Shown piece by piece: positions 23,860 to 35,110 of a stretch of DNA of 64,000 nt. The position numbers and the translations under genes were made by a program. The first letter of the stretch is position 1. Each line of letters opens with the position of its first letter. The notes under the pieces were generated by a model. That model was not told the origin of the DNA, did not search any database, and was given only the letters and a program-made list of their open reading frames with translations. The stretch is from Paraspadella gotoi (Eukaryota; Chaetognatha): NCBI GenBank assembly GCA_051294375.1, contig CM119267.1:2160793-2224792 (forward strand), in the 5' to 3' direction.

Positions 23860-24446
23860 AGCTCTTTTTTCCGAGAGTGCCCAATTTTTGTTCCTTTTTT
23901 TAACCTTAATTTTTATTCTAAATAAATTATTAAATCAATTTCTTACCCTAACCTAATCTTAAACCCAAACCGTAACCCTTATTGCTAAATTTTTAACCCT
24001 AAATGCTAGTCATTATTCCCAATCTCTTATCCCAATCTTTAATCCTAATCCATATTTCCAATCCTTAATCCTAATCCCTAGTCCCCATTCGTAATCCCAA
24101 TCCTTAATTCCAATCCCTAATCCTAATCCTTAATCATAATCCCTATTCCCAATCACTAATCCTAATACTTAATCCCTAATCCTTAATCCCAATTCGTAAT
24201 CCCCATCCCAAATCCCAATTCCTATTCCCAATCCTTAATGCTAATCCCTAATTCCTATCCATAATCCCAATCCCTATTCCTAATCCCTAATTCTAATCCC
24301 TAACCCCAAATTTCAATCCCTAACCCAAAAACTTAAGACCTTTACTTAATCATTAACCTAATCCTTAATATAATCCCTAACCTCTAACTAAATTTTTTAC
24401 TAAAAAAAATTAACCTAAAATTGGGGGGTTCTGGGAAAATAAGGCC
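23860..24446. mobile_element. Element with inverted end motifs and a TTAGGG-like core (instance 1)
   Basis: The left end AGCTCTTTTTTCCGAGAGTG plus CCC (23,860-23,882) faces an inverted relative at 24,423-24,446, which reads GGCCTTATTTTCC on minus. Between them lies about 490 bp of degenerate AATCCYTAATCC sequence. GAGAAAAG abuts both ends (23,852-23,859 and 24,447-24,454) and could be an 8-bp target duplication, but the right flank is itself GAGAAAAG-rich, so chance is possible. No coding capacity. A second instance at 35,111-35,675 supports a family. Confidence 0.4.
23935..24415. repeat. Degenerate CCTAAT/AATCCC tract
   Basis: Irregular 6-12-bp units such as AATCCTTAATCC and CCCTAATCC run for about 480 bp, telomere-like in composition but without a fixed unit. 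Related sequence in the opposite sense occurs at 35,424-35,590 and 37,595-37,870. Confidence 0.85.
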
Positions 24447-24631
24447 GAGAAAAGGAGTAGGAGGGAGAAAAAAGAAAAAAAGAAAAAGAGAAAAGAAAAG
24501 AAAAGAAAAGCGAATGGAAGATTTAAATGAAAAGTAAAGAAGCGAACTCTACCGATGGATTCAAGCATAAAGATGAATGGAAGAGTAAATAATTGATGGA
24601 GAAACGAAAAGACTTAAGAGAGGAATTGTGT
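24447..24631. other. Purine-rich spacer
   Basis: AAAAAG/GAAAAG-rich sequence followed by about 120 bp without recognisable content. Confidence 0.5.
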
Positions 24632-24968
24632 TATCGCATGAAGAGAGAGGAGAAAAGAAGAGAGGAAATGTCTTATCGCATGAATAGAGAGGAGAAAAGA
24701 AGAGAGGAATTGTGTTATCGCATGGATAGATAGGAGAAGAGAAGAGAAGAGAGGAGAGGAAATGTGTTATTTCATGAATAGAGAGGAGAAAAGAAGAAAG
24801 GAAATGTGTTATCGCATGAATAGATAGGAGAAGAGAAGAGATGAGAAGAGGGGAAATGTGTTATTGCATGAATAGAGAGGAGAAGAGAAGAGAGGAATTG
24901 TGTTATCGCATGAATTGATAGGAGAGGAGAAGAGAAGAGAGGAGACGAAATGTGTTATTGCATGAATA
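24632..24968. repeat. Minisatellite with units of about 40-55 bp
   Basis: About eight variable-length units share GTGTTATCGCATGAATAGA followed by a GAGGAGAAAAGAAGAGA-type stretch. Length variation lies in the GAGA part. The last unit is interrupted by the TIR element that starts at 24,969. Confidence 0.85.
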
Positions 24969-25456
24969 CAGTCCTGTGCAAAAAAAGAGGACACTCTTCC
25001 AACTTAAGTTGCGCTCTTTAAGATCTGCTAAAAACCAAAAATATTTTTAACCTTAATTTATAGGCATGGTATTTATGTTTTTTAAAAAAATTATGAATGG
25101 AAAATAAGGATTTTTAAAAAAGAAACCCATAATTTTAACTTAAAAGAAAATTAGTCCAGTCATTCCAGAGCTACAGCACCTTAAACACAAAAGGTTAGAA
25201 ATACTTTAATTTTTTTCTGCTTTGATATTCGGTTTGAGTATTTAGTAGTTTGTAACCAAGTAGTGTCTACTTTATAAAATTCAACTGATTCATAACGGGA
25301 TTAGCCAATTGTAGTTTAAACTAAATTTATACCAATAGTTCATTTTCCCTATTGATTCTTATTTACTTATAAATATTTTTTTTTTAAAGAATCTGACATG
25401 ATTATTTTTCATAATGTTTTTGAGTCTCCTCTTTTTTTTTTTTGTGCACAGGACTG
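24969..25456. mobile_element. Non-autonomous Tc1/mariner-like TIR element (MITE), 488 bp
   Basis: The ends are inverted copies: CAGTCCTGTGC then AAAAAAAGAGGA on the left (24,969-24,991), and TCCTC, T-run, GTGCACAGGACTG on the right (to 25,456). The left insertion point is preceded by TA inside a minisatellite unit, as in TA-targeting Tc1/mariner elements. The right flank reads TC, so one TA copy seems mutated. The CAGT...ACTG termini fit the superfamily. The interior is AT-rich with no transposase frame, so it would depend on a transposase supplied elsewhere. Confidence 0.7.
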
Positions 25457-25925
25457 TCTTAGATCGTTGAATAAAGCAGAAGAGCAAGCATAGGGGAAGG
25501 ATAATCGAGAAAAAAAAAGAAGGAGGGAAAGAAGGAGGAAATTGAAAAACTCCTACAGATATAAAGAGGAAAAAATATGGAATTCAAATATATATTTCCA
25601 ACAATACTGTGTGCGTTACCTTTAAAAAAAACAATAAAAACAAATACTGAAAGAAATACATTTGACATTTTAAATTTAAAAAGTTGCATGTTTATTTCTG
25701 TTCGATTACCACTTACTTTAAAACAAACATTTTTCAAGGGCTTAAAAAGAAATTCATCTTGATATTTCAAATCCGAAAAAGTAAAAAAAAAAAAATCGAT
25801 GGTTTGATTACCTCGTCGTATTTCGCGATTATTGGAATATGCAAATGAGATTTATTGCGTCCGCGACCGAAATTTTCAGGGGAAAAAAAAAACGAGGTCG
25901 ACAAGTCATGTGCACGAAATTGGGA
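25457..25925. other. AT-rich spacer, no supported gene
   Basis: A 103-codon minus frame (25,459-25,770) is Phe/Ser-rich, typical of AT-rich chance frames, and matches nothing I know. No splice-bounded exon was found. Confidence 0.4.
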
Positions 25926-25929
25926 GGAG

Positions 25930-25954
25930 TCCTATCCTCTCTCTTCTCTCCTCT

Positions 25955-25991
<37 letters not shown>

Positions 25992-26000
25992 GAGTCATAT
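25930..26000. repeat. CT tract
   Basis: Interrupted CT run on the left border of a GC-rich segment. A second CT run borders it on the right at about 26,221-26,288. Confidence 0.9.
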
Positions 26001-26009
26001 AACTTCAGC

Positions 26010-26215
26010 ATCTCCCTGGAAACGCAGCCGTCCACCGGAAGCAGAGCGGCGGCGCCGCGGCTGTGGTGCCCCCGCACCGAACTTTCGCTTCCTCCTCCGG
26101 GCTTCTTGCGCTCGGATCAAGCGCAGATTTTTCTCTCCTCGTCAATGGTCGAGTTCGGGCTTCTTCCGGCTTCTCGGACAGTCGAGCGGATCGGGGCCGG
26201 CGGATTTCTTCTCTG
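26010..26215. other. GC- and CpG-rich island
   Basis: About 200 bp of sharply higher GC (for example GCGGCGGCGCCGCGGCTG at 26,046-26,063) in an AT-rich setting. All three plus frames remain open for long stretches, but no family is recognisable. It may be a 5' exon or promoter-type island. The strand cannot be decided. Confidence 0.3.
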
Positions 26216-26299
26216 CTCTACTCTCGTCTTCTCTCTCATACTCTCTCCTCTCTCTCTTCTCTCTCTCCTCTTTTTCTCTCTCTCTCTCCACCAAACAAT

Positions 26300-28135
26300 G
26301 TTCGAAAAGTCCAAGCTCACCATTTTTTTGCGAGGAAACAGCATTTTAGTCTCCTTCATTATGCTCGGCCCTCTAGGAGAACTAATTAAGTCATTATCTC
26401 ACTATAGATAACGCCAAAACAAACTGGCCTCGCTGTCTGTAACATCACTTACAATCAATGCGGATTTTTATGTACCAAATGGTGTAAATGACTTTTCCTT
26501 TTAAAAAATTTACATTTGCCTTTTTTAGTCAGTTAGTTGCTTCAATAAAGCCAAATACAATTAGATACAATCTGTTCTTAATAAAAAACAGTTTTTTTAA
26601 AAAAGAAATTCTTGATTGCAAGATAAGTCATGTTGGACAATTCTTGAAAGTTTATTAGCTTAAATTTCCTAAGTTTCTTGCGAAAACATTTAGCGGCTTT
26701 GTTTGACCCTCTACGTAAACCCAAGATAGAAAGATAGTTTTGTCAAAATCCTTGGCCGACCTTAAGTTTTTCTTCAATAAGTGCCGAAGATCTTTTCCTT
26801 TTATTTTGTCTATTCACGACCGTGTTTCCGCGCGCGTGAGGGGTGGACGAACAGTTCGTGTATGTCACTCCACGGGACGAACAAAGCGTGACATCACACT
26901 TAAGTTTCCCAAGAGAAAAAGTCCACAACCCTTGCGAATACAATAAAATAATGAGTTTTATTGAACACGATAATGTATTTTTTCCTAAATACAGAGTTTT
27001 CCTCTCCGGGCGAAACAGTTTTTGTCTAGAATTTCAGCGAAGAAAACTAACTTACGATGGAAAATATCTCTGTCTGGAAAATTGAGTGCGGGAGACGAGT
27101 CTGCTCGCGAAAAATTTTGACCATAAATGATGTATTTGCGCAAGATATTCTTTAAACAATGAAATAAGAATAAATTATTCACTTATTTTACCCTTGCAGC
27201 CAATAGCAAAATAACAAAACCTTTCTGTACAGTAGCAACTGCACGGCAATACAAATACTATTTGGCAGTTGATTTTTTGATCGCGGGAATTTAGGGCAAA
27301 AAGAAAAAAAAAACAACTTTTTCCAATATGCCTAAAATATCATATTAAACAGAATTGATAAAATTTGTGTTTAGCTCTAAGACACAAGTGGGCTGGACTA
27401 CGGCATTAAATTGAAATCATCTGCTGCATTTCTAATCAAGAATCAATATTCATTTTGCTACTCGTTTAATAGAGTAAGATTTAGAGTAGGTAGGGAAAAA
27501 AGGTTAGAGAGAAGAAAGGAAAGGATTGACACAGAAAAAATATGAGGGTAGATAGGAAATGTAGCGAAAAAGGGAAAGCAGTGAAAAAAGTCTGATGAGA
27601 AAGAGCCTGAGAAAAAGACGAGGAGAATGCTCGAAAAAAAAAAACGTTCGGGAGAAAGAAAGAAAATAAGAAAAGGAGCGTTGAAAAAAACAAAGGAAAA
27701 AAAATTTCGTATAGATGCGCCTATAGCCGTAGCCATTTTTTTTTTTATCAAAGCAGTAGTATATATCTAAAATACGCGAACAGTCTTACTGAGCATTTGA
27801 TCTCTATAAAGTTTGCTCTTTGCCATTGAAAAAATATTTTCTAGTTCATCTTACCTTAATTTAAGGCGGATACCGTAATTAAGAATGCATTGTCATAGAA
27901 GAAATCATGTCTTACCGTATTTGAAAATCATTAGAAATTCCACCAGTTGACGATCGTATGTTATAAGTGAGAAGCATAAGATTAGTATAAATAAAGGAGT
28001 TGTTTCATATTTATCAGAGGGGAAAAAGCAAATAATAGTTATTTAAGTTCCGAAATTTCATTTTGTTTGCGGAAAAAATACCACGTTATAAAAAAATCAC
28101 TGCCTCTCTCAAAATACAATTTCTTTAAGAAAAAG
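26300..28135. other. AT-rich intergenic sequence
   Basis: I see no supported gene, RNA or repeat family over this stretch. It has short purine-rich portions (27,480-27,700) and scattered frames of 60-97 codons without family features. Confidence 0.4.
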
Positions 28136-28139
28136 CACT

Positions 28140-28460
28140 CCCGGATCCCGCGCGCGAAACCCATGCATCGATCCACCGCCCTGGGAGCCAGATGGAAGAA
28201 GAGACTCGGCCCTTGCGGCCTTGACGATGGGTAAGAGCAGAGAGAGAAAACTGGCAGTAAGTTATGCCGCTGCAGCCTCCGATCGGATCCACCATCTGCC
28301 GTCGGCGCGCGATCCGGGGGAGACCAGGGAGGGAAGGGAAAGAGGAACCGAGGCAGTAAGAAGAGCGAGCGAATCCGTAAGTCGAAGCAGGGAGAAGCCG
28401 ATCGGGCCTGCCACGCGCGTGGCTGCTCCCGGAGGCTGTCCGCTGATTCGAGGCTTCTGA
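28140..28460. other. Second GC-rich island beside a CT tract
   Basis: GC-rich sequence (GGATCCCGCGCGCG at 28,143, GCCGTCGGCGCGCGATCCGG near 28,300) is open on both strands: 79 codons plus (28,221-28,460) and longer on minus. The frames run on into the flanking CT/GA repeat, and no conserved motif is visible. Candidate exon or promoter island. Confidence 0.25.
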
Positions 28461-28464
28461 GTAT

Positions 28465-28502
28465 ATGCCATTGCTTCTCTCTCTTCCTCTCTCTCCTCTC
28501 TC

Positions 28503-28570
<68 letters not shown>
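28465..28570. repeat. CT tract
   Basis: About 100 bp of mostly pure CT after short CTTCCTCT interruptions. Confidence 0.95.
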
Positions 28571-28571
<1 letters not shown>

Positions 28572-28704
28572 CCTCTCTCATCTCTCCCTTTCATTTGAAT
28601 CTCTCTCTCCCCCCTTCTCTGGTTTCATTCGCCTGCTCCGAAATTATTAAATTTTTTGGGCAATTTCGTCCCCAATTTCATCCAATTTGGATCTTGAGGG
28701 TCGA

Positions 28705-29240
28705 GAAAGAGAGAAGTGAAGAGAGAGAGAGAGATGAGAGAGAGAGACGAGAGAGAAGAGAGAGAGAGAGAGAGAGGAGATGAGAGAGAAGAGAAGCGTG
28801 TGTTGTAAAAAGGGCTGAAACTTTTAGTAGACAGAAGGAATAAGAATCGTGAAAGAATAGAAAAAAGTCGCCTGATTAGTCCGCCTAAAAAATAAGGAGA
28901 GAGAGAGAGAGAGAGAGAGAGCAGAGAGACGAGAGATGAGAGAGAGAGGGGCAGAGAGAAGAGAGAAGAGGAGAGAGAGAGAGAGAGCGGATGAGCGATG
29001 AGGGGGAAGTTGAGAGAGAGCGAGAGGAGAGAGAGAGAGAGGAGACTGTTGCAGAGAAAGAATCATTTGCGATTTGGAATAGTAAATTCAATGCAAATGG
29101 ATAATCTTGATCAAAAACACAAAACAGAGACGGAAGTATATGGGCGAACTAGAGACGAGGAGAGAATGAGACGAGGAGAGAGAAGAGAAGTGAGAGAAGA
29201 GACGAGAGAGAGAGAGAGAGGCAGAGAGAGAGAAAGCAGG
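28705..29240. repeat. Cluster of interrupted GA tracts
   Basis: GA runs at 28,705-28,795, 28,890-29,045 and 29,155-29,235 are separated by AT-rich spacers. The Arg/Glu-rich plus frames and Ser/Leu-rich minus frames across them are repeat artefacts. Confidence 0.9.
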
Positions 29241-29464
29241 AATGAAGAAGGAAAGTATTTTGCGAAAGAAGATTACGACAATATTAAAGAGAAACCTTTG
29301 AAAAGTGAGAAGGGAAACGCAATTTCGGAATTTATCAAAAAGTCTGAAGAAAAAAGAAATGAGAGAAAAAAATCTCGACATTTCTGAGAAATAATGAAAA
29401 AGTTTTAGACGAAGACAAAAAAAGATGAAAAGATTTGATAAGTAAAGGAAAGGGTGAGAAAAGG

Positions 29465-29795
29465 ATTTAGATTTAGAGTTGAAGTTAGATTTAGATTTAG
29501 AGTTAGATGTAGATTTAGATTTAGAGTCAGAGTTAGTTTTAGATTTAGAGTTGGAATTAGTGTTAGATTTAGATTTAGATTTATGTAGAATCTACATTTA
29601 GATTTAAAGTCAGAGGTAGTTTTAGATTTAGAGTTGGAGTTAGATTTGGAGTTAGAATTAGATTTAGATTTAGAGTTAGATGTATATTTAGAGTCAGAGT
29701 TAGTTTTAGATTTTGATTTAAAGTTGGAGTTGGAGTTAGAGTTGGATTTAGATTTAGAGTTAGATTTAGAGTTAGAGTTAGATTTATATTCAATT
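29465..29795. repeat. GATTTA/GAGTTA hexanucleotide tract
   Basis: Irregular alternation of GATTTA, GAGTTA, GAGTTG and GAATTA over about 330 bp, with short interruptions. It produces fake Leu-Asp/Leu-Glu plus frames and Asn-Leu/Ser-Lys minus frames. Confidence 0.92.
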
Positions 29796-30581
29796 ATTCT
29801 GTGGTTAAACTTAAAGAAACACTTATTATATTTTCCTTCATTTTCGTTGCTTAAAAATAAAAAAAAACCCTTAAGAACACTTATAATTTTGGGCGATTTA
29901 ATCAAACTTGATTTCTAAACAAACGTACGCAAATTTTGCTACTTTTACTACTTATATGATTTTACGTTTGATACTACATTAATCTTTAGAAGAATTTTTG
30001 ATTCGCTTTTATGATTGCCAATATTGCCAAAGCTTGTTTAACGTCATACTCGATGACTAAACCGTCCTCAGTGCTTGGGAGATCGCTCGGTGGAAAGCAA
30101 GCGCTCTTTGGAAGAGACACGAATATGAGGGAAAAAAATGGGAAAAGAGACTTAAGAGAAAACAAGATGAGAAGTCAACATTGCAATTCGTCAAAAAAGG
30201 AAGGAAAATATTTCAAAATCCAAACATGAGATGGGTGGGAGAGAGAGAGGGAGAGAGAGAGAGACGAGAGAGAGAAAGAGAGAGAGAGCGAGACGTCTGA
30301 TGAAATGAGAGAAAAAGAGAAAAAAGGAGAAAAGAGGTTTGGCCACGCCCACAATCGACCACGTGGTCATCAACACAACTGACGAAGTCGGAAATCGATG
30401 GCACGAAAGTCCACTGGTGTTGGTGGTCGGGAAATGGTGATTTGTAGTGGCCTGGTTTTCGACTGGTGGTTTGGGTGGAGTGGTCCAAACTCCAGAGTGG
30501 TTACGATCGATGTTTTTTTTTCTATCGTCAGTGCAATATAACTCCTTTCCAACTACACGTTAAAATTAAAACACCTTTTCA

Positions 30582-30622
<41 letters not shown>

Positions 30623-30640
30623 TCGGTCCGTCAGAAAAGG
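29796..30640. other. Spacer with a GA tract and an AAAGC tract
   Basis: A GA tract lies at 30,237-30,292 and an A-run/AAAAGC repeat at 30,583-30,622. 30,330-30,520 is of more balanced composition but shows no recognisable exon. Confidence 0.4.
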
Positions 30641-31213
30641 AAGGGTGGGAGGGAAATTGAATGAAGAGGAGGAGGAGGAGGAGGAGGAAGAGGAGGAAGA
30701 GGTCTCGAGATCAGCTACTTGATTTTTCTTTTTGAAACTCGAAAGCTGAGAGGTAAAAGAGAATATACTGTAGAGAGGAAAGGAGAGGATAGAGAGGGGA
30801 AAAGAGAGAGGGGAAAGGGAGGGGGAGAGAGATGGGGGGAGAGAAAAGAGAGGGGGGATGATAGAGAGTCGACTGGATAAGGGATAGAGGATAAGTAGGA
30901 ATTATTAAGTAGTAAAAAATATTAATTATTAAGGAAAGGAAGGAATATCGATAGTGAAAGTAGGAAAGAAAAGATAATCAAAATGGAGGGGTTGAGAGGA
31001 GAGAAGAAAAGAGAAAAGATAGACAAGATAAAAGAAATGGAAAAGAAAAGAAAAGAGATATAAAGTAGAATTAGAGTAGAGGTTTTGCCAAAAGAATAAA
31101 TTGAAAAAGTAGCCGAGACTGAAGAGTAAGAAAAGTGAAAAAAGGGCACAGGTGATAATTTGAGTGAAATAGAAACTTATCGGGCTAATCTTTTAAGAGA
31201 AGTCACAGGTTGA

Positions 31214-31227
31214 AGAAGAGAGAGAAA

Positions 31228-31320
<93 letters not shown>
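31214..31320. repeat. (GA)n tract
   Basis: About 105 bp of GA with one or two interruptions near the start. Confidence 0.95.
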
Positions 31321-31323
<3 letters not shown>

Positions 31324-31500
31324 CTCATGGTATAAGACGAAATAGAGATGATGAATTCAGTTGAATCAGATGGGGGTGGGCTTAGCTAGGTTGGGCTTAG
31401 CGCTTGGTCTGGGAATTAGCTCGGTTGGGCTTAGCTCGGTTGGACTCAGATGGGGTGGGTATAGCTTGGGTGGGCTCAGCTGGTTTTTAAGAGAGATTCG

Positions 31501-31623
31501 ATGAGAGAATTTGTTGTTATCGCGAAAACCGACTTAAAGTTGGGGTTTTATTGTCTAGCGAAGGTTGAGGCAGTGGGGAGGAATTTCAGGCGAGAAATTT
31601 TCAGGCTTGCCACTTCAACCTTT

Positions 31624-31663
<40 letters not shown>

Positions 31664-31794
31664 ACGCACCGGCACTTCGTTTTCCTACTAAGTGGGAAAA
31701 CTGCAGCGATGCCCCACTTTTTAGTAAGGTTGTTCCCTTCGCAAAGGCAATCCCTGGCACCCACCCCCTCCCTGCTGTTGCCTCCACTTCTTTC

Positions 31795-31838
<44 letters not shown>

Positions 31839-31884
31839 TCCTTCCCGATTGGTTTTTCTCGTGCAGGAGAAAATCAGCTCCTAA
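31501..31884 (+). CDS. Doubtful ORF with poly-Ala and poly-Pro runs
   Basis: A 127-codon frame contains 13 Ala encoded by a pure (GCC)n run (31,624-31,662). A 40-residue segment of mixed composition follows (NAPALRFPTKWENCSD...), then a Pro run from a second GCC-type run (about 31,795-31,838). The frame stays open because both runs are in register with it. There is no known domain, signal peptide or splice evidence. In the block C copy at 60,180-60,580 the runs are broken and the frame is not kept. Most likely a chance frame, but the linker between the runs is not itself a repeat, so a short exon is possible. Confidence 0.15.
31624..31838. repeat. Two (GCC)n trinucleotide runs
   Basis: Thirteen GCC units at 31,624-31,662 and about fourteen at 31,795-31,838, separated by 132 bp of non-repetitive sequence. 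Confidence 0.97.
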
Positions 31885-31920
31885 TCGGGAATTAAAAAGG
31901 TAAGGATCGGGTGGGTTGAA

Positions 31921-31935
31921 GGTAGAGAGAGACGA

Positions 31936-31981
<46 letters not shown>
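31921..31981. repeat. GA tract
   Basis: GA run of about 60 bp followed by a short repeat of the type AGAGATGGATTAGAGATGG (31,985-32,030). Confidence 0.93.
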
Positions 31982-31982
<1 letters not shown>

Positions 31983-32542
31983 AAGGAGAGATGGATTAGA
32001 GATGGATAAGAGATGGATTAGAGACGAATTACTGGAATGGGTAGCATTTTGAGAGGGACGTAAGTTTTTTGAGAAGCTGAGTTTCTTTTCTTGCAAGAAA
32101 AAGTAATTCTACTTTGATCGGCAGAATGAAATCTTTTTTTAAAATCACTAAAAAAAAACCAACATTTTTTATTTGTAAAATTGTCAAAACAGAAAAGTAG
32201 AAAAACAAATAGAAGTGATGATTCCGAGATTAAAAAGTAGAAGTTCGAACAGAAACGTTTTTCGATATCCTTATTTAAATTTAAAAACATTAATCCAAGT
32301 TAAAGAGCATCCCACCAAGGAAGAAGCTTAACGTTACATAAATGTAATTCTTAAGCGTCGCCATCTATATTTCTTCCTGACCTCGTTATTTATCTCTGCA
32401 GAGGCGTGCAGCGGCCTCATCTGTAATGTCAAAGTCCGGAGTTAATTGCTATTTTGTTTTCTTCCGATTAAAACTGAAAGAGGGAGACATCGTGACTCGA
32501 TTCCCAAACAACATCACCGCATCTCGACAGGAAGGTGGGGGT

Positions 32543-32666
<124 letters not shown>

Positions 32667-33384
32667 CACTTGACGATCGCTCGAAAGCGGAAGAGATAAG
32701 CGTCTCGCTCTCACTCTTAAACAAAGAAAGAGAAGGAAAATGCAAATGAGTTCGGAATGAAGCTTTTTTTACTTTCACTGATTCACGAGACGTTTTCACG
32801 GCTGAGTGAACCTAGAAGGAAAAGAGAAGGGAGAGAGAGGAAAGATAAGAGGGGAGAGATAAGAGAGGAGAGAAAAGAGAGGAAAGGAAAGAGAGGAGAG
32901 GGAAGAGCGTTATGGGTGAAGAGGAAAGAGAGGTTAGATAAGAGAGGAAAGGATTAGAGAGAAGGAAGAGGGGAGAGTAAAAAGAGAGGAGAAATAAGAG
33001 AGAATAGAAAGGAGAAGTCAGGTAGTGAAAGTGAGGAAAGGCTTACTTCTCAGTCCTTACCTTATTTTCCTCACCTCACAAGAGAAGAAATAAAAGAGAG
33101 GAGAGAAAAAAGAAAAAAAGAAAAGAAAAAAGAAAAGAGAGAAGAGAAAAAAGACAAAAAGAAAAAAGAAAAGAGAGAGAGAGAGAAAACAGCCTATAAA
33201 GAAAAAAAAAGAATGAGAATAGAAAGACAGCAAAAACATATACAATATTAGACATAGAATTTTAATCAGATTAAAAAAGAGAGACGGTGAAACCAGTGCA
33301 GAGTTGTTCACTTTGAAACCTGAAGACTTTTCGGCTGCTTAGTGGTCATACGATATCAAGTAAAAAAGTGGCAGACTGGAATTC

Positions 33385-33640
33385 TCAATGCCACTCTATC
33401 CATACAACTCTTTTATTGCCACTCCATCAATGCCATTCCATGACTGCCACTGCATCAATGCCACTCTATAAATACCACTCTTTCATTGCCACTCCATCAA
33501 TGCCATTCCATCAATTCCATTCCATGACTGCCACTTCATCAATGCCATTCAATTAATGCCACTCTTTCATTGCCACTCCATCAATTTCACTCCATCAATG
33601 CCATTTCATGTCTGCCAGACCATCACTACCACTCCATCAT
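33385..33640. repeat. Degenerate 14-bp minisatellite
   Basis: Variable 12-15-bp units of the form ATGCCAYTCCATCA (also TTGCCACTCCATC and CTGCCACTTCATC) run for about 250 bp. The noisy copy is at 62,110-62,370. Confidence 0.85.
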
Positions 33641-33735
33641 TCCTCCAACCACAACATCGATCTCTGTCTCCAACGTGTCAGCGTGTCAACGTGTCAGCAA
33701 CGTGTCGTCGATTCTTCCGTGTCTCCCTTTGATTC

Positions 33736-33905
33736 CTCCTCCTCCTCCTCCTCCTCCTCCTCCTCCTCTTCTCCTCTCGATCTTCGTAAGATTTGTCGCC
33801 GCGAGGTCGTCGTTGTCATCGTCGTTGTCATCGTCGTTTTCGTGGTTGTCATCGTCGTTGTCATCGTCGTTTTCGTCGTTGTCATCGTCAACTTTCCATA
33901 GTTTC

Positions 33906-33972
<67 letters not shown>
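33736..33972. repeat. CTC run, GTC-type minisatellite and (GA)n tract
   Basis: (CCT)n at about 33,736-33,772, then GTCGTTGTCATC-type units at 33,807-33,890, then GA at 33,911-33,972. Three different simple repeats lie within 240 bp. Confidence 0.9.
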
Positions 33973-33977
<5 letters not shown>

Positions 33978-34597
33978 AAGGTTGTCGAACGCCATCTGTT
34001 CCGCGTCCATTAATCCGCAGAGTCATCATCGTTGCGCGCGCAAGGAATTGCAGATTACGTGCGAATAATTACGTGTGCATGAAATGAATCGAAGGTTATG
34101 ATTGATTAATCACGTGCGCAAGCACAAAATTGCATATTACAATAAAATTAAAAACGATTGTTATTTAATACAAGGAAATTCCGGTTACAATGAAAAAAAA
34201 TTCGTAAATTAAGAGCAGATTATTGTATAATGTAATGTAATGTATAATGTATATGCATTTTAAACAAATTATTTTAGATTTAAATTGGAAAAATCACTAA
34301 GTTTATATTTACGTTTTACTTAAACAAAATTCTTCGGTCGTAGGGAGACGATCGTAGGTCAAATGACTGATAGGTGGCGTGACAGTGTGACTGCGTGACA
34401 GCGTGACGGCTTTCCCTTCCTCTAACAAATAGAACAAAGCTCTTTTGTTTACGTGATACTTTTGAGTCTTTAATTTTTTTCGTTATAGTCTGTTAAAAGT
34501 TAGTTGGTTTACTTTTTAAAATTATATTTTAAAATTTGTTTTTTTTTCTCCTTTTTTACGTCGAAATCCCAAAAGTGTAAAAACTCAGGAGTACGAA

Positions 34598-34822
<225 letters not shown>

Positions 34823-34839
34823 CCTTTTTCGCCCCCGAG

Positions 34840-35010
34840 GCCATTTTTGCCCCCGGGGTCCGGATCGGAACTGATCACCCTTGAAGTCTCAACTCTCGCC
34901 AAGGGGGCGTTTCCCCGGCACAACATTTATGCTTTTGCGAAAACGTGGGCGCCGCAAAGGCAGCGCCCCTGCAGCGCCCGGCGCGCTTCTGCAGCGCCGC
35001 TAGCATTGCC
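34840..35010. other. GC-rich segment with repeated GCAGCGCC
   Basis: CCCCCGAGGCC/CCCCGGGGTCC-type sequence, then a cluster of GCAGCGCC words (34,963-35,002). It is open in several frames with no recognised product. It recurs as the last 170 bases of the window. Confidence 0.35.
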
Positions 35011-35110
35011 AGTAAAAGTACTAAAAGGCTTGAAGTTTTTTTTTGTTTTTTTTTGCCTCTTCAAGTTTGCGGCGTTCGTATCTCCGATTCCGTATCACTC
35101 TTCAAAACGC

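Noticed and set aside
23935-24415. True telomere end
   Set aside because: The CCTAAT-like units are irregular, only about 480 bp long, and lie inside the scaffold between inverted end motifs. This is an internal degenerate tract.
33793-34068. Arg/Glu-rich and Val-rich frames over GTC and GA repeats
   Set aside because: Simple-repeat translations that end where the repeats end.
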